Shown: positions 57,057-64,000 of the stretch, one piece after another
How the letters are laid out: each line of letters opens with the position of its first letter
How positions within the stretch are numbered: the first letter of the stretch is position 1
From: Bacteroidota bacterium
GTDB lineage: Bacteria; Bacteroidota; JABWAT01
Direction of reading: 5' to 3'
Assembly: GCA_017303995.1 (NCBI GenBank)
Contig: JAFLBE010000010.1
Coordinates: 38,788-102,787, forward strand
DNA length: 64,000 bases
The notes under the pieces: model-generated
Seen by the model: the letters and a program-made list of their open reading frames with translations, nothing else
Database searches by the model: none
What the model was told of the DNA's origin: nothing
Position numbers and translations under genes: made by a program

Positions 57057-58334
57057 TTGAAAACCATTTTTCTTTTTCTTTTTTCCGGATTCCTTGTTAC
57101 CTGCGGGAAGGAATTACCGCCCCCTGATCCGGCAAAACTGGCTGCCTTATCCCCCCACATTTTTACAGTCAGAAGCATTGATCCCGATGATACCATTTTC
57201 ACAGATCTGCAGCCGTTGAAGTCCGTTCTAAATAACAAGAAAATAGTTCTTCTGGGTGAACAGTCTCATGGTGACGGATCTGTTTTTCTTGCCAAAGCAA
57301 GACTGATCAAATTTCTTCACGAGGAAATGGGATTTAATGTTCTGGCGTTTGAAAGCGGATTATTTGAGTGCTCACTTGCAGAAGAACTGATAACGTCGGG
57401 AGTTCCGGTTGGGGAAGCAGCAAGGAAATCTGTATTTGATATCTGGACAGGAAGCAAACAATTTCAGCCGGTGATTCAGTATCTGGAAGCTACCCGGAAA
57501 ACAAACCATCCGCTTCACCTGGCCGGATTTGATCTTCAAATAACCGGACTTTATGGCAGGGACTCTCTTAAATCGCGGCTTCAAAAAGAGTTCAAATCAA
57601 TTCCTGGTCACGAGACAGAAAAACAGGTTTTTTTGTCTGTTCTCGATACGGTGATCAAAAAACTAAAACCCAAAGAAAAAATTTCTGCGCCAGTCCGCCA
57701 GGCCTTTTACAGCTCTGCAGATTCTCTGATTGCAGCATCCGGAAAGCTTCCCCTATCACCCTCTCATGCCCTTCATCTGCAGCTTTTGAAAAGCCTCAAA
57801 ACTTACCTGACGTTTCTCTGGACGATTGATTTTAACAAACCGGATCCGGTTACCTTCAATCAACGGGACCGCCAGATGGGAGAAAATCTGGTTTGGCTGA
57901 TGCGGAACCAGTATCCCCAGGAAAAAATCATTGTTTGGGCAGCTTCTTCACATATTTCAAGAAACAGACACGAAATACGAAACAGGAAGGAAGCAGATAC
58001 AGCCATGGTTCCAATGGGTCAGCAGGTTTGGGATACATTCAGGGACAGCAGTTATGTGCTCGGGTTTACGGCTGGCGGGGGCCGTGTTGGAATCCGGGAA
58101 AAAAAACCGTGGGATCTTGCAAAGGCCTCATCGGGAACGCTGGAATACTGGCTGGAACAAACAGGCAATCAGAATTTGTGGCTGGATTTCAAACAGCTAC
58201 CCGGCGACCACTGGCTGAGGGATACGCTTCGGGCCCGTCCCTTCGGATATTCATCCATGCTTGCACGTTGGCCGGAAATGATGGACGGGTTGTTTTACAT
58301 TCAGACGATGACGCCAAGTACAGGCCTGGAATAA
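57057..58334 (+). CDS. Erythromycin-esterase-like exported protein
   Basis: The product has 425 residues. It starts at TTG: no in-frame ATG lies near, while TTG gives a good signal sequence ending near LVTCGKE with possible lipidation at Cys16. The Ere-family pattern is clear: LLGEQSHGDG (Glu68, His71), LAFESGLFE (Glu99), and a late VWAASSHISR. Family members range from macrolide-hydrolysing EreA/EreB to proteins of unknown substrate, so macrolide resistance should not be assumed. It lies 19 bp before an ABC transporter gene pair and is probably co-transcribed with it. Confidence 0.85.
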   Translation: MKTIFLFLFSGFLVTCGKELPPPDPAKLAALSPHIFTVRSIDPDDTIFTDLQPLKSVLNNKKIVLLGEQSHGDGSVFLAKARLIKFLHEEMGFNVLAFESGLFECSLAEELITSGVPVGEAARKSVFDIWTGSKQFQPVIQYLEATRKTNHPLHLAGFDLQITGLYGRDSLKSRLQKEFKSIPGHETEKQVFLSVLDTVIKKLKPKEKISAPVRQAFYSSADSLIAASGKLPLSPSHALHLQLLKSLKTYLTFLWTIDFNKPDPVTFNQRDRQMGENLVWLMRNQYPQEKIIVWAASSHISRNRHEIRNRKEADTAMVPMGQQVWDTFRDSSYVLGFTAGGGRVGIREKKPWDLAKASSGTLEYWLEQTGNQNLWLDFKQLPGDHWLRDTLRARPFGYSSMLARWPEMMDGLFYIQTMTPSTGLE

Positions 58335-58353
58335 AGAAAAAATCGGGAAAAGC

Positions 58354-59259
58354 ATGATATCACTTGAACGGGTCTCCTTCAGCTATGGAAAACAGAAAAT
58401 CCTGACGGACGTCAGTTTATCGGTTCCTGAACGGTCCATATTCGGATTTGCAGGTCCGAACGGAGCAGGAAAAACCACAACCATCAAACTCATCCTCGGC
58501 CTTATCACGCCGGATACCGGAACGATCCGTCTATCCGGACTTGATCTGGCCCATCACCGTAAGGAAGTTTTATCCCGTATCGGATCACTGGTTGAAACGC
58601 CCTCTTTGTATCCGCATCTGACCGCAGAAGAAAACCTTGAAATCTCCAGACGGATTTACGGAACAGAAAAATCATCGATCGACAGGGTTTTAACTTCCAC
58701 CGGAATTCTTTCCGCCAAAAAGAAAAAAGTAAAAGAATTTTCGCTCGGGATGAAACAACGGCTGGGAATTGCCCTTGCACTCCTGCATTCACCCTCCATA
58801 CTTATTCTTGATGAACCCATCAACGGTCTGGATCCGGAAGGTATTCAGGAATTCCGGGAGTTTCTGAAAAATCTTGTGAAAGCGGACGGGGTGACAATTC
58901 TGCTGTCCAGTCATATTTTATCGGAACTGGAGCAGATTATTACCCATGCAGGAATTATTTCTGCAGGAAAAATCAGGTTTCAGGGAACACTTGATGAACT
59001 GAAACTGAAACAGAACGGGAAACTGCTGATTCAGGTTTCCGACCCAGAGAAAGCCGTCAGCATATTGACAGAAAATGGATATATCCCTGAAAAACCGGAA
59101 AATAACTGGCTGAGTCTACCGGTAACCGGACAGCAGGACGCAGCTGATGTAAATGCCCTGCTTGTCGCCGGTTCTGTTTCTGTTTACCAGCTGAAACCCG
59201 AACAACCGAATCTGGAATCGGTTTTCTTTGACCTGATACAAAGGGAGGTGACCGAATGA
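58354..59259 (+). CDS. ABC transporter ATPase, BcrA-like
   Basis: The product has 301 residues with Walker A AGPNGAGKTT (33-42), signature FSLGMKQRLG (129-138) and Walker B ILILDEP (149-155). The linker helix and C-terminal domain resemble the BcrA/lantibiotic-immunity class. It lies downstream of the esterase-like gene and overlaps the permease gene by 4 bp (ATGA), so the two form a complex. Probable role is export of or immunity to a membrane-active compound; the substrate is unknown. Confidence 0.92.
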   Translation: MISLERVSFSYGKQKILTDVSLSVPERSIFGFAGPNGAGKTTTIKLILGLITPDTGTIRLSGLDLAHHRKEVLSRIGSLVETPSLYPHLTAEENLEISRRIYGTEKSSIDRVLTSTGILSAKKKKVKEFSLGMKQRLGIALALLHSPSILILDEPINGLDPEGIQEFREFLKNLVKADGVTILLSSHILSELEQIITHAGIISAGKIRFQGTLDELKLKQNGKLLIQVSDPEKAVSILTENGYIPEKPENNWLSLPVTGQQDAADVNALLVAGSVSVYQLKPEQPNLESVFFDLIQREVTE

Positions 59260-59999
59260 AACTGCTCTTATCACTGATATCGACCGAAATGATAAAACTT
59301 CGCCGGACACTTGCTTTGTGGATGGTAGTCATTGCCCCTTCGATTGTGGTTTTGCTTCAGTCGCTGATCATGCTGAACCAGAAAGAGGGTATCGGGTATG
59401 ATGCAGATCTCTGGCTGATGTATTCAACGAATATTTTATCAATCTGGGGGATTTTCATGTTTCCCATGTTTTGCTGTCTTGTCGTTGCGCTGGTTTACCA
59501 TTATGAACATGTAAACGGCGGCTGGCAGCGGATATACACACTTCCGGTTCCTGAATGGATGATTTTGGTTTCCAAACAGGCATCAGCTTTTTACTTGCTG
59601 GTTTTAAGCAGTTTCTTTCTGTTCGGATTAACGATCGCCGGCGGTTGGCTGACCGGGTATTTCCATCCTGCCATTGATATGCCGGATGACATCCCGGTTG
59701 CTGAAATGGCATTACGGTCGGTTAAAGTTCTCGGTGCTTCTCTTTTTGTTTTTGCAATTCAGAACTGGGTGAGTTACCGGTGGTCCTCTCTGTCTGTACC
59801 CATCGGAACCGGTATTGCCGGAACCTTTTTTGCTTTGTTTGCAACGGGATGGAAATACGGTTATCTCTATCCGTGGCTGCTCTCACTGAATTCAGTGTTT
59901 GGTAATGATGGCCGGGATGTAACCGCACTGATTGTGGGAATCAGCGGCGGATTATTTGTTTTGCTGGCTATGGTTGTTTTCAGGAAAAGAAACAGCTAA
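59256..59999 (+). CDS. ABC-2-type permease, BcrB/lantibiotic-immunity-like
   Basis: The product has 247 residues with six predicted transmembrane helices: about 20-38 (LALWMVVIAPSIVVLLQS), 60-85, 100-130, 150-175, 185-205 and 215-240. The single ATG overlaps the ATPase stop. Such short six-helix permeases pair with BcrA-type ATPases in bacitracin or lantibiotic immunity exporters. No precursor peptide gene or modifying enzyme is visible nearby, so a self-immunity role is not supported; stress or uptake of foreign peptides is possible. Confidence 0.88.
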   Translation: MKLLLSLISTEMIKLRRTLALWMVVIAPSIVVLLQSLIMLNQKEGIGYDADLWLMYSTNILSIWGIFMFPMFCCLVVALVYHYEHVNGGWQRIYTLPVPEWMILVSKQASAFYLLVLSSFFLFGLTIAGGWLTGYFHPAIDMPDDIPVAEMALRSVKVLGASLFVFAIQNWVSYRWSSLSVPIGTGIAGTFFALFATGWKYGYLYPWLLSLNSVFGNDGRDVTALIVGISGGLFVLLAMVVFRKRNS

Positions 60000-60400
60000 A
60001 GGCAATTTACGCGCACCCAAGCTAAAGCACGGGTCTAAGGAAAGGCGCAGAGGCACACCCAAGCAACTTCGTTGCGCGGGTCTAAGGAGAGGAACACGGA
60101 GCGGAGGGAGGTTTTTTTGGTTAAATGCCGGGGGGAAAATACAATTATTTTGGGGTAATGCTGGAGGTTTCCGGTGGCTGAGGCTCTCGAAGCCACCGGA
60201 AGGAATTAAGGAAAATCCGAACACTTCGAGAACCTCAGTGTCCGGATTTTCCAATTGAATTCCCATAAAAATTATCCCCCCGTTCTGCGTGCCCGGCGTC
60301 TCTCCTTAGACCCGTGCTTTAGCTTGGGGGCGGTGAAAATGCCGGAATTAATCCCTTCATCTATTATCTTTATGAAAATGACTCAAAGAAAGGATCAACC
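60000..60400. repeat. Intergenic repeat cluster with paired hairpin variants
   Basis: Two tandem hairpin variants (60015-60034 and 60057-60081) are followed by the GCGGAGGGAGG...TTAAATGCCGGGGGG element (60097-60140). 60185-60255 contains a CCGGTGGC...GCCACCGG inverted repeat and a TCCGAACACTTCGAGAACCTCAGTGTCCGGA hairpin. 60310-60328 is an inverted copy of the first hairpin variant. No gene. Confidence 0.75.
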
Positions 60401-63274
60401 ATGAGAAAATTACTGACCACGGCATTTGCCATTTTAGTTGCAGTTTCCCTTTCTGCACAAACCCGCCTCATCGAAAAGGTGACCAAAACCGGTGATGAAA
60501 CCCTCATCCCTTACTCAAAATATGAACTGTCAAACGGACTCACCCTCGTGATTCACGAAGATCATTCAGATCCGGTTGTGCATGTTGACATCACTTATCA
60601 CGTGGGTTCTGCCCGTGAGGAAGTGGGTAAATCGGGTTTCGCACACTTTTTCGAACACATGATGTTCCAGGGTTCTGATAACGTTGCTGACGAAGAACAT
60701 TTTAAAATCGTATCGGAAGTTGGCGGTACCCTGAACGGATCAACTTCTTCTGACCGAACCAATTATTTTGAAACCCTGCCTTCCAATCAGCTCGAAACAG
60801 CTTTATGGCTCGAAGCTGACCGGATGGGTTTTCTTCTGGATGCCGTCACCCAAACCAAATTTGAAAATCAGCGGTCAACTGTAAAAAATGAACGGGGACA
60901 GAATTACGATAACCGTCCGTACGGAACTGTTTTTGAGCGGATTGCCCGGGCGATGTATCCTGTGGGACATCCCTATTCCTGGTCAACCATCGGTGATCTT
61001 GAAGATTTAAACCGGTCTGATGTGAATGACCTGAAACGGTTTTTCCTGAGATGGTACGGTCCGAACAACGCAACGCTTACCGTTGGTGGTGACGTCAATA
61101 TTAATGAAGTCATCCAGTTGACTGAACGGTATTTCGGTTCCATTCCACGCGGACCCGAAGTGAAACCCCAACCTTATCAGAAAATTACGCTGGATCAGGA
61201 TCGTTACATTTCCTACACCGATCCGAACATCCGGTTCCCGGCCATGGTTCTTGCTTTCCCATCCGTACCGAACCGTCACCCGGATGAAGCTCCGCTCGAC
61301 ATGCTCTCGGATATTCTCGGCGGCGGAAAAAACTCCATCTTTTACAAAAACTTTGTCAAAACCCAGAAAGCAGTCTTTGCTGCCGTACAAAATCCGTGTT
61401 CAGAACTTGGCGGACAGTTTCTGGTTCAGATTTTTGCCATGCCTGCACCCGGACTTTCTCTGGCTGAACTTGAAAAGGAAATCCGTGCTTCCCTGGCTGA
61501 ATTTGAAACCCGTGGCGTGACCGATGAAGATTTGATCCGGTACCGGAATCAGTACGAATCACAAACCATCAACGGTCTTACTTCCGTCAGCGGAAAAGTT
61601 TCTCAACTGGCAGCTTTTCAGACTTTCACCGGATCGCCAAATGGTATCCAAAGTGAAATGAAACGGTATGCATCCATCACCAAAGAAGATGTGATGCGTG
61701 TGTATGAGCAGTACATCAAAGGACAAAAAGGCGTGATTCTGAGTGTGCTGACTCCCGCCATGGAAGGCATGCAGCCTGCACCTGATAATTTTACCTTTTC
61801 TGCAGCCGGTTACGTTCAACCAATCGACCCGGCCTATAACGGACTCACCTACAACAAACCAAAAGGTGAAAGTTTTGACCGCAGTAAACGCCCGGTTGCC
61901 GGAAAAGCGCCGCTCGTTTCCGTTCCTGAAATCTGGCAGGAAAAGTTTGCGAACGGCATGGAAGTTATCGGAACGGTAGCCACTGAAGTTCCCATCGTCA
62001 ACATCACCCTGACCCTTGATGGCGGACATAAACTGGATGCACTGAATCCGAAAAAAGCAGGATTGGCATCCCTTACTGCATCCTTGATGAACGAATCGAC
62101 AGAAAATTACACCAACGAACAACTTTCAGTTGAACTTGAAAAACTCGGAAGTTCAATTTCCATCGGTGCCGGAACCAAATCAATCACGGTTTCAATGAAC
62201 AGTCTCCGGAAAAATATGGATGCAACGCTGAACCTGCTTGAAGAAAAACTGTTTAAGCCGAAGTTTTCAGAAGAAGATTTTGAACGGGTCAAACAACAGC
62301 AGATCGAAGGCATTAAAGCTGCAGCCAAGCAGCCTGCATCCATTGCAAGTCAGTCGTTCAACGCGTTAATTTATGGTGAAGGCAGCATTTATTCCGTTCC
62401 GGAATCTGGTTATCAGGAAACGGTTGAAGCCATTACGCTTGCTGATGTAAAGGCCTTTTACAAAACCTGGTTTGTACCTAATGTGACCGATGTCGTTGTA
62501 GTGGGTGATTTTTCTCAGCGGGAATTTAATAACAAGGCAGGATTTCTGAGGGACTGGAAGAAAAAAGCAGTTAAAATGCCTGTTGTTAAAGTTGCTGGCA
62601 AATCAGAAAAAACAAAAGTGTATCTAATGGATAAACCCAAAGCGCCCCAATCTGAAATCCGGATTGGATATTTGACGAACCTGAAGTTTGATGCAACCGG
62701 TGATTATTACCGCACATCGCTGATGAACTATCAGCTTGGCGGGGCTTTCAATAGCCGGATCAATCTGAATTTACGTGAGGATAAGGGATGGACGTACGGC
62801 GCCCGTTCTTACTACACGGCTGATGAAGATCCGGGTTATTTCGTTGCAAGTGCCGGCGTCCGTGCTGATGCAACCGATAGTTCAGTGGCAGAATTCATGA
62901 AAGAAATTTCGGGATATGCAAAAACCGGAATCACGGCTGAAGAACTTGTCTTTACCAAAAATTCTATCGGACAAAGTGATGCCCGGAAGTATGAAACTCC
63001 TGATCAGAAAGCCGGTTTTATTGGCCGGATTCTGAAGTACAAGTTAAATCCGGATTATGTGACAAAACAAAATCAGATTCTTGACGGCATCACCCAAAAG
63101 GAAATCAGTTCATTGGCCAAAAAACATCTTCCGGCAGACAAAATGCGGATTGTAGTCGTTGGTGATAAAGAATTGGTTAAACCAGGTCTTGAAAAACTGG
63201 GTTACCAGGTTGTAGAAATTGACGAAAGAGGCAAAGTCATCGACCTGAAAGTCAAGAAGGATAAGAGTAATTGA
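60401..63274 (+). CDS. M16 (pitrilysin-family) zinc metalloprotease, two-domain
   Basis: The product has 957 residues. A signal peptide ends VSLSAQ (15-20), so it acts in the periplasm. The N-terminal M16 domain carries the inverted zinc motif HFFEH (His82, Glu85 catalytic, His86) and Glu164 in VKNERGQ as third ligand. A second M16-like domain (about 505-957, with ANGMEVIGTVATEVP) has lost the zinc motif, as usual for two-domain family members. The AAAGGAT site before ATG and clean upstream region fit a single-gene unit. Role: degradation of short peptides in the envelope. Confidence 0.94.
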   Translation: MRKLLTTAFAILVAVSLSAQTRLIEKVTKTGDETLIPYSKYELSNGLTLVIHEDHSDPVVHVDITYHVGSAREEVGKSGFAHFFEHMMFQGSDNVADEEHFKIVSEVGGTLNGSTSSDRTNYFETLPSNQLETALWLEADRMGFLLDAVTQTKFENQRSTVKNERGQNYDNRPYGTVFERIARAMYPVGHPYSWSTIGDLEDLNRSDVNDLKRFFLRWYGPNNATLTVGGDVNINEVIQLTERYFGSIPRGPEVKPQPYQKITLDQDRYISYTDPNIRFPAMVLAFPSVPNRHPDEAPLDMLSDILGGGKNSIFYKNFVKTQKAVFAAVQNPCSELGGQFLVQIFAMPAPGLSLAELEKEIRASLAEFETRGVTDEDLIRYRNQYESQTINGLTSVSGKVSQLAAFQTFTGSPNGIQSEMKRYASITKEDVMRVYEQYIKGQKGVILSVLTPAMEGMQPAPDNFTFSAAGYVQPIDPAYNGLTYNKPKGESFDRSKRPVAGKAPLVSVPEIWQEKFANGMEVIGTVATEVPIVNITLTLDGGHKLDALNPKKAGLASLTASLMNESTENYTNEQLSVELEKLGSSISIGAGTKSITVSMNSLRKNMDATLNLLEEKLFKPKFSEEDFERVKQQQIEGIKAAAKQPASIASQSFNALIYGEGSIYSVPESGYQETVEAITLADVKAFYKTWFVPNVTDVVVVGDFSQREFNNKAGFLRDWKKKAVKMPVVKVAGKSEKTKVYLMDKPKAPQSEIRIGYLTNLKFDATGDYYRTSLMNYQLGGAFNSRINLNLREDKGWTYGARSYYTADEDPGYFVASAGVRADATDSSVAEFMKEISGYAKTGITAEELVFTKNSIGQSDARKYETPDQKAGFIGRILKYKLNPDYVTKQNQILDGITQKEISSLAKKHLPADKMRIVVVGDKELVKPGLEKLGYQVVEIDERGKVIDLKVKKDKSN

Positions 63275-63661
63275 TTTGTGATTCCACCGCGGAGGCGCAC
63301 CCAAGCAACTTTGTTGCGCGGGTCTAAGGAGAGAACGCTGAGCGGTGGGAAAGTAGTCAGTAGGGCGTAGGTAGTAGAATAGATTCCCCTCCTTTTCCAA
63401 AGGAGAGCCTGTCCCGAACGCTTTCGGGAGGTGGCGACGCCGGGGTGGTTTTGCATTTTTTACAAGCGCTGAGGCAGGAAAACCACCCCATCAGTCTTAC
63501 GACTGATTTCCCCTCCTTTGGAAAAGGAGGGGAGCTTGAACACAATTTATCTGCCTGATTCCCTCTTGAAAATTGCTAAAAATCTGAATTTCCAAAATTA
63601 AACCCACCCCCATACCCTCCCGCAGTAGCGGGACAGGCTCTCCGTCGGAGGGGGGTTGTCT
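63275..63661. repeat. Repeat cluster up to the IS boundary
   Basis: 63299-63323 is a CACCCAAGC...GGGT hairpin variant; 63324-63350 is the GCTGAGCGGTGGG unit; 63385-63450 is a CCTCCTT element in forward orientation and 63480-63535 one in reverse, face to face; 63600-63657 is a further partial CTCCCGCAGTAGCGGGACAGG...CCGTCGGAGGGGGG element that ends where the IS begins. Confidence 0.8.
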
Positions 63662-64000
63662 TGTCCTAAAATAGGTTGACTCTAAAAACAGAAAAAAGTC
63701 AACTAAAAACAGGACAAAACATGAACCAACAAACCCCGGTTTACTACAGCGAAGCATTCAAAAAACAGGTAATATCGGATGTAACCTCAGGCTTGTATTC
63801 AAAGGAAGCCGCTCGTCGTCTGTACGGAATAAAAGGAAAAAGCAGTATACTTTACTGGATTCGGCAATTCAGTGGAGAATTAAATAGACAGAGTATTTGC
63901 TTACCTTTGTCTGAAATGAAGACACAAGAAGAAAAAGCTGAAAAATTGGCATTACAACAACGGATAGCTGAGTTGGAACGCCAATTGGAACATGAGAAAA
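63662..64000 (+). mobile_element. Left end of an insertion sequence (partial)
   Basis: The element is inferred to begin at TGTCCTAAAATAGGTTGAC (63662-63680), a TG-starting terminal sequence as in IS3-family elements, with AAGTCAACT...AGGACA in inverted orientation before the transposase gene. The insertion point is inside a repeat element. The rest of the IS lies beyond the window. Confidence 0.65.
63721..64000 (+). CDS. Transposase N-terminal (OrfA-like), truncated by the window edge
   Basis: The frame from the ATG at 63721 is open to the window end, 93 codons. It encodes a helix-turn-helix region (FKKQVISDVTSGLYSKEAAR, then RLYGIKGKSSILYWIRQF) followed by a coiled-coil start (EEKAEKLALQQRIAELERQL), the composition of IS3-family OrfA proteins with a leucine zipper. 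No catalytic DDE domain is visible, since it would lie downstream. Confidence 0.8.
   Translation, partial: MNQQTPVYYSEAFKKQVISDVTSGLYSKEAARRLYGIKGKSSILYWIRQFSGELNRQSICLPLSEMKTQEEKAEKLALQQRIAELERQLEHEK

Noticed and set aside
57057..58334. Calling the gene a macrolide resistance esterase
   Set aside because: Only the family-level motifs are present; many members do not act on macrolides, and the export signal is unusual for EreA/EreB.
1..64000. CRISPR array, tRNA or rRNA genes
   Set aside because: No regularly spaced identical repeats with unique spacers and no tRNA or rRNA signature were seen; the repeats present are irregular intergenic elements.

Overview
The window looks like chromosomal DNA from a member of the FCB superphylum (Bacteroidota/Ignavibacteriota-type). 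Four proteins end in a type IX secretion (T9SS) sorting domain with the hallmark NPFNP motif followed by a terminal beta domain. There are many SPII lipoproteins and long TPR proteins. Several genes (for example 21552-24746, 42097-43134 and 54733-55437) have clear GGAGG-like ribosome binding sites, which argues against the Shine-Dalgarno-poor Bacteroidia. No rRNA, tRNA, CRISPR array or SusC/SusD pair was seen. The exact genus cannot be read from this sequence.

Layout. 1-6.5 kb: three envelope proteins on the minus strand, then a two-gene plus-strand unit of a single-pass membrane protein and a TPR-CHAT (caspase-like) lipoprotein. 6.6-12.4 kb: housekeeping genes mtaB, rpsA and cmk, an LEA-type lipoprotein, and a SpoU methyltransferase. 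12.4-17.4 kb: an EF-hand membrane protein and an operon of HlyD-like adaptor, VTC-type polyphosphate polymerase and DUF4956 membrane protein. 17.6-24.7 kb: two tandem secreted GH13 amylases with near-identical starch-binding module arrays, preceded by about 1 kb of regulatory and repeat DNA with two LacI-type operator-like palindromes. 25.7-34.1 kb: a tightly packed operon (TPR protein, repeat-motif protein, acyl-CoA carboxylase beta subunit, MltD transglycosylase). 34.2-48.1 kb: an unknown cytoplasmic protein, a large hybrid histidine kinase, an ABC exporter, a T9SS protein, a glycosyltransferase, a small membrane protein and a GH3 beta-glucosidase.

The most unusual region is 48.86-54.36 kb. 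It is a compact, A/T-rich minus-strand operon that looks horizontally acquired. In order of transcription it encodes a C5-cytosine DNA methyltransferase, a 774-residue protein with two GHKL ATPase modules (a MORC/Hsp90-like one at the N-terminus and a histidine-kinase-like one at the C-terminus), a receiver-domain protein whose C-terminal part carries an RNxxxH (HEPN-like) motif, an HNH endonuclease, and an 80-residue protein. I read it as a restriction-modification-type defence system with a built-in phosphorelay-like ATPase/receiver pair.

54.7-64 kb: another T9SS protein, type I asparaginase, a possible resistance/immunity unit (erythromycin-esterase-like lipoprotein plus a BcrAB-type ABC exporter), a two-domain M16 metalloprotease, and the left end of an IS element running off the window. 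From 41 kb onward the gaps are filled with several families of short modular intergenic repeats, many able to form hairpins. They have in places extended the apparent N-termini of open frames, so the starts given here were trimmed back to the biologically sensible codon.
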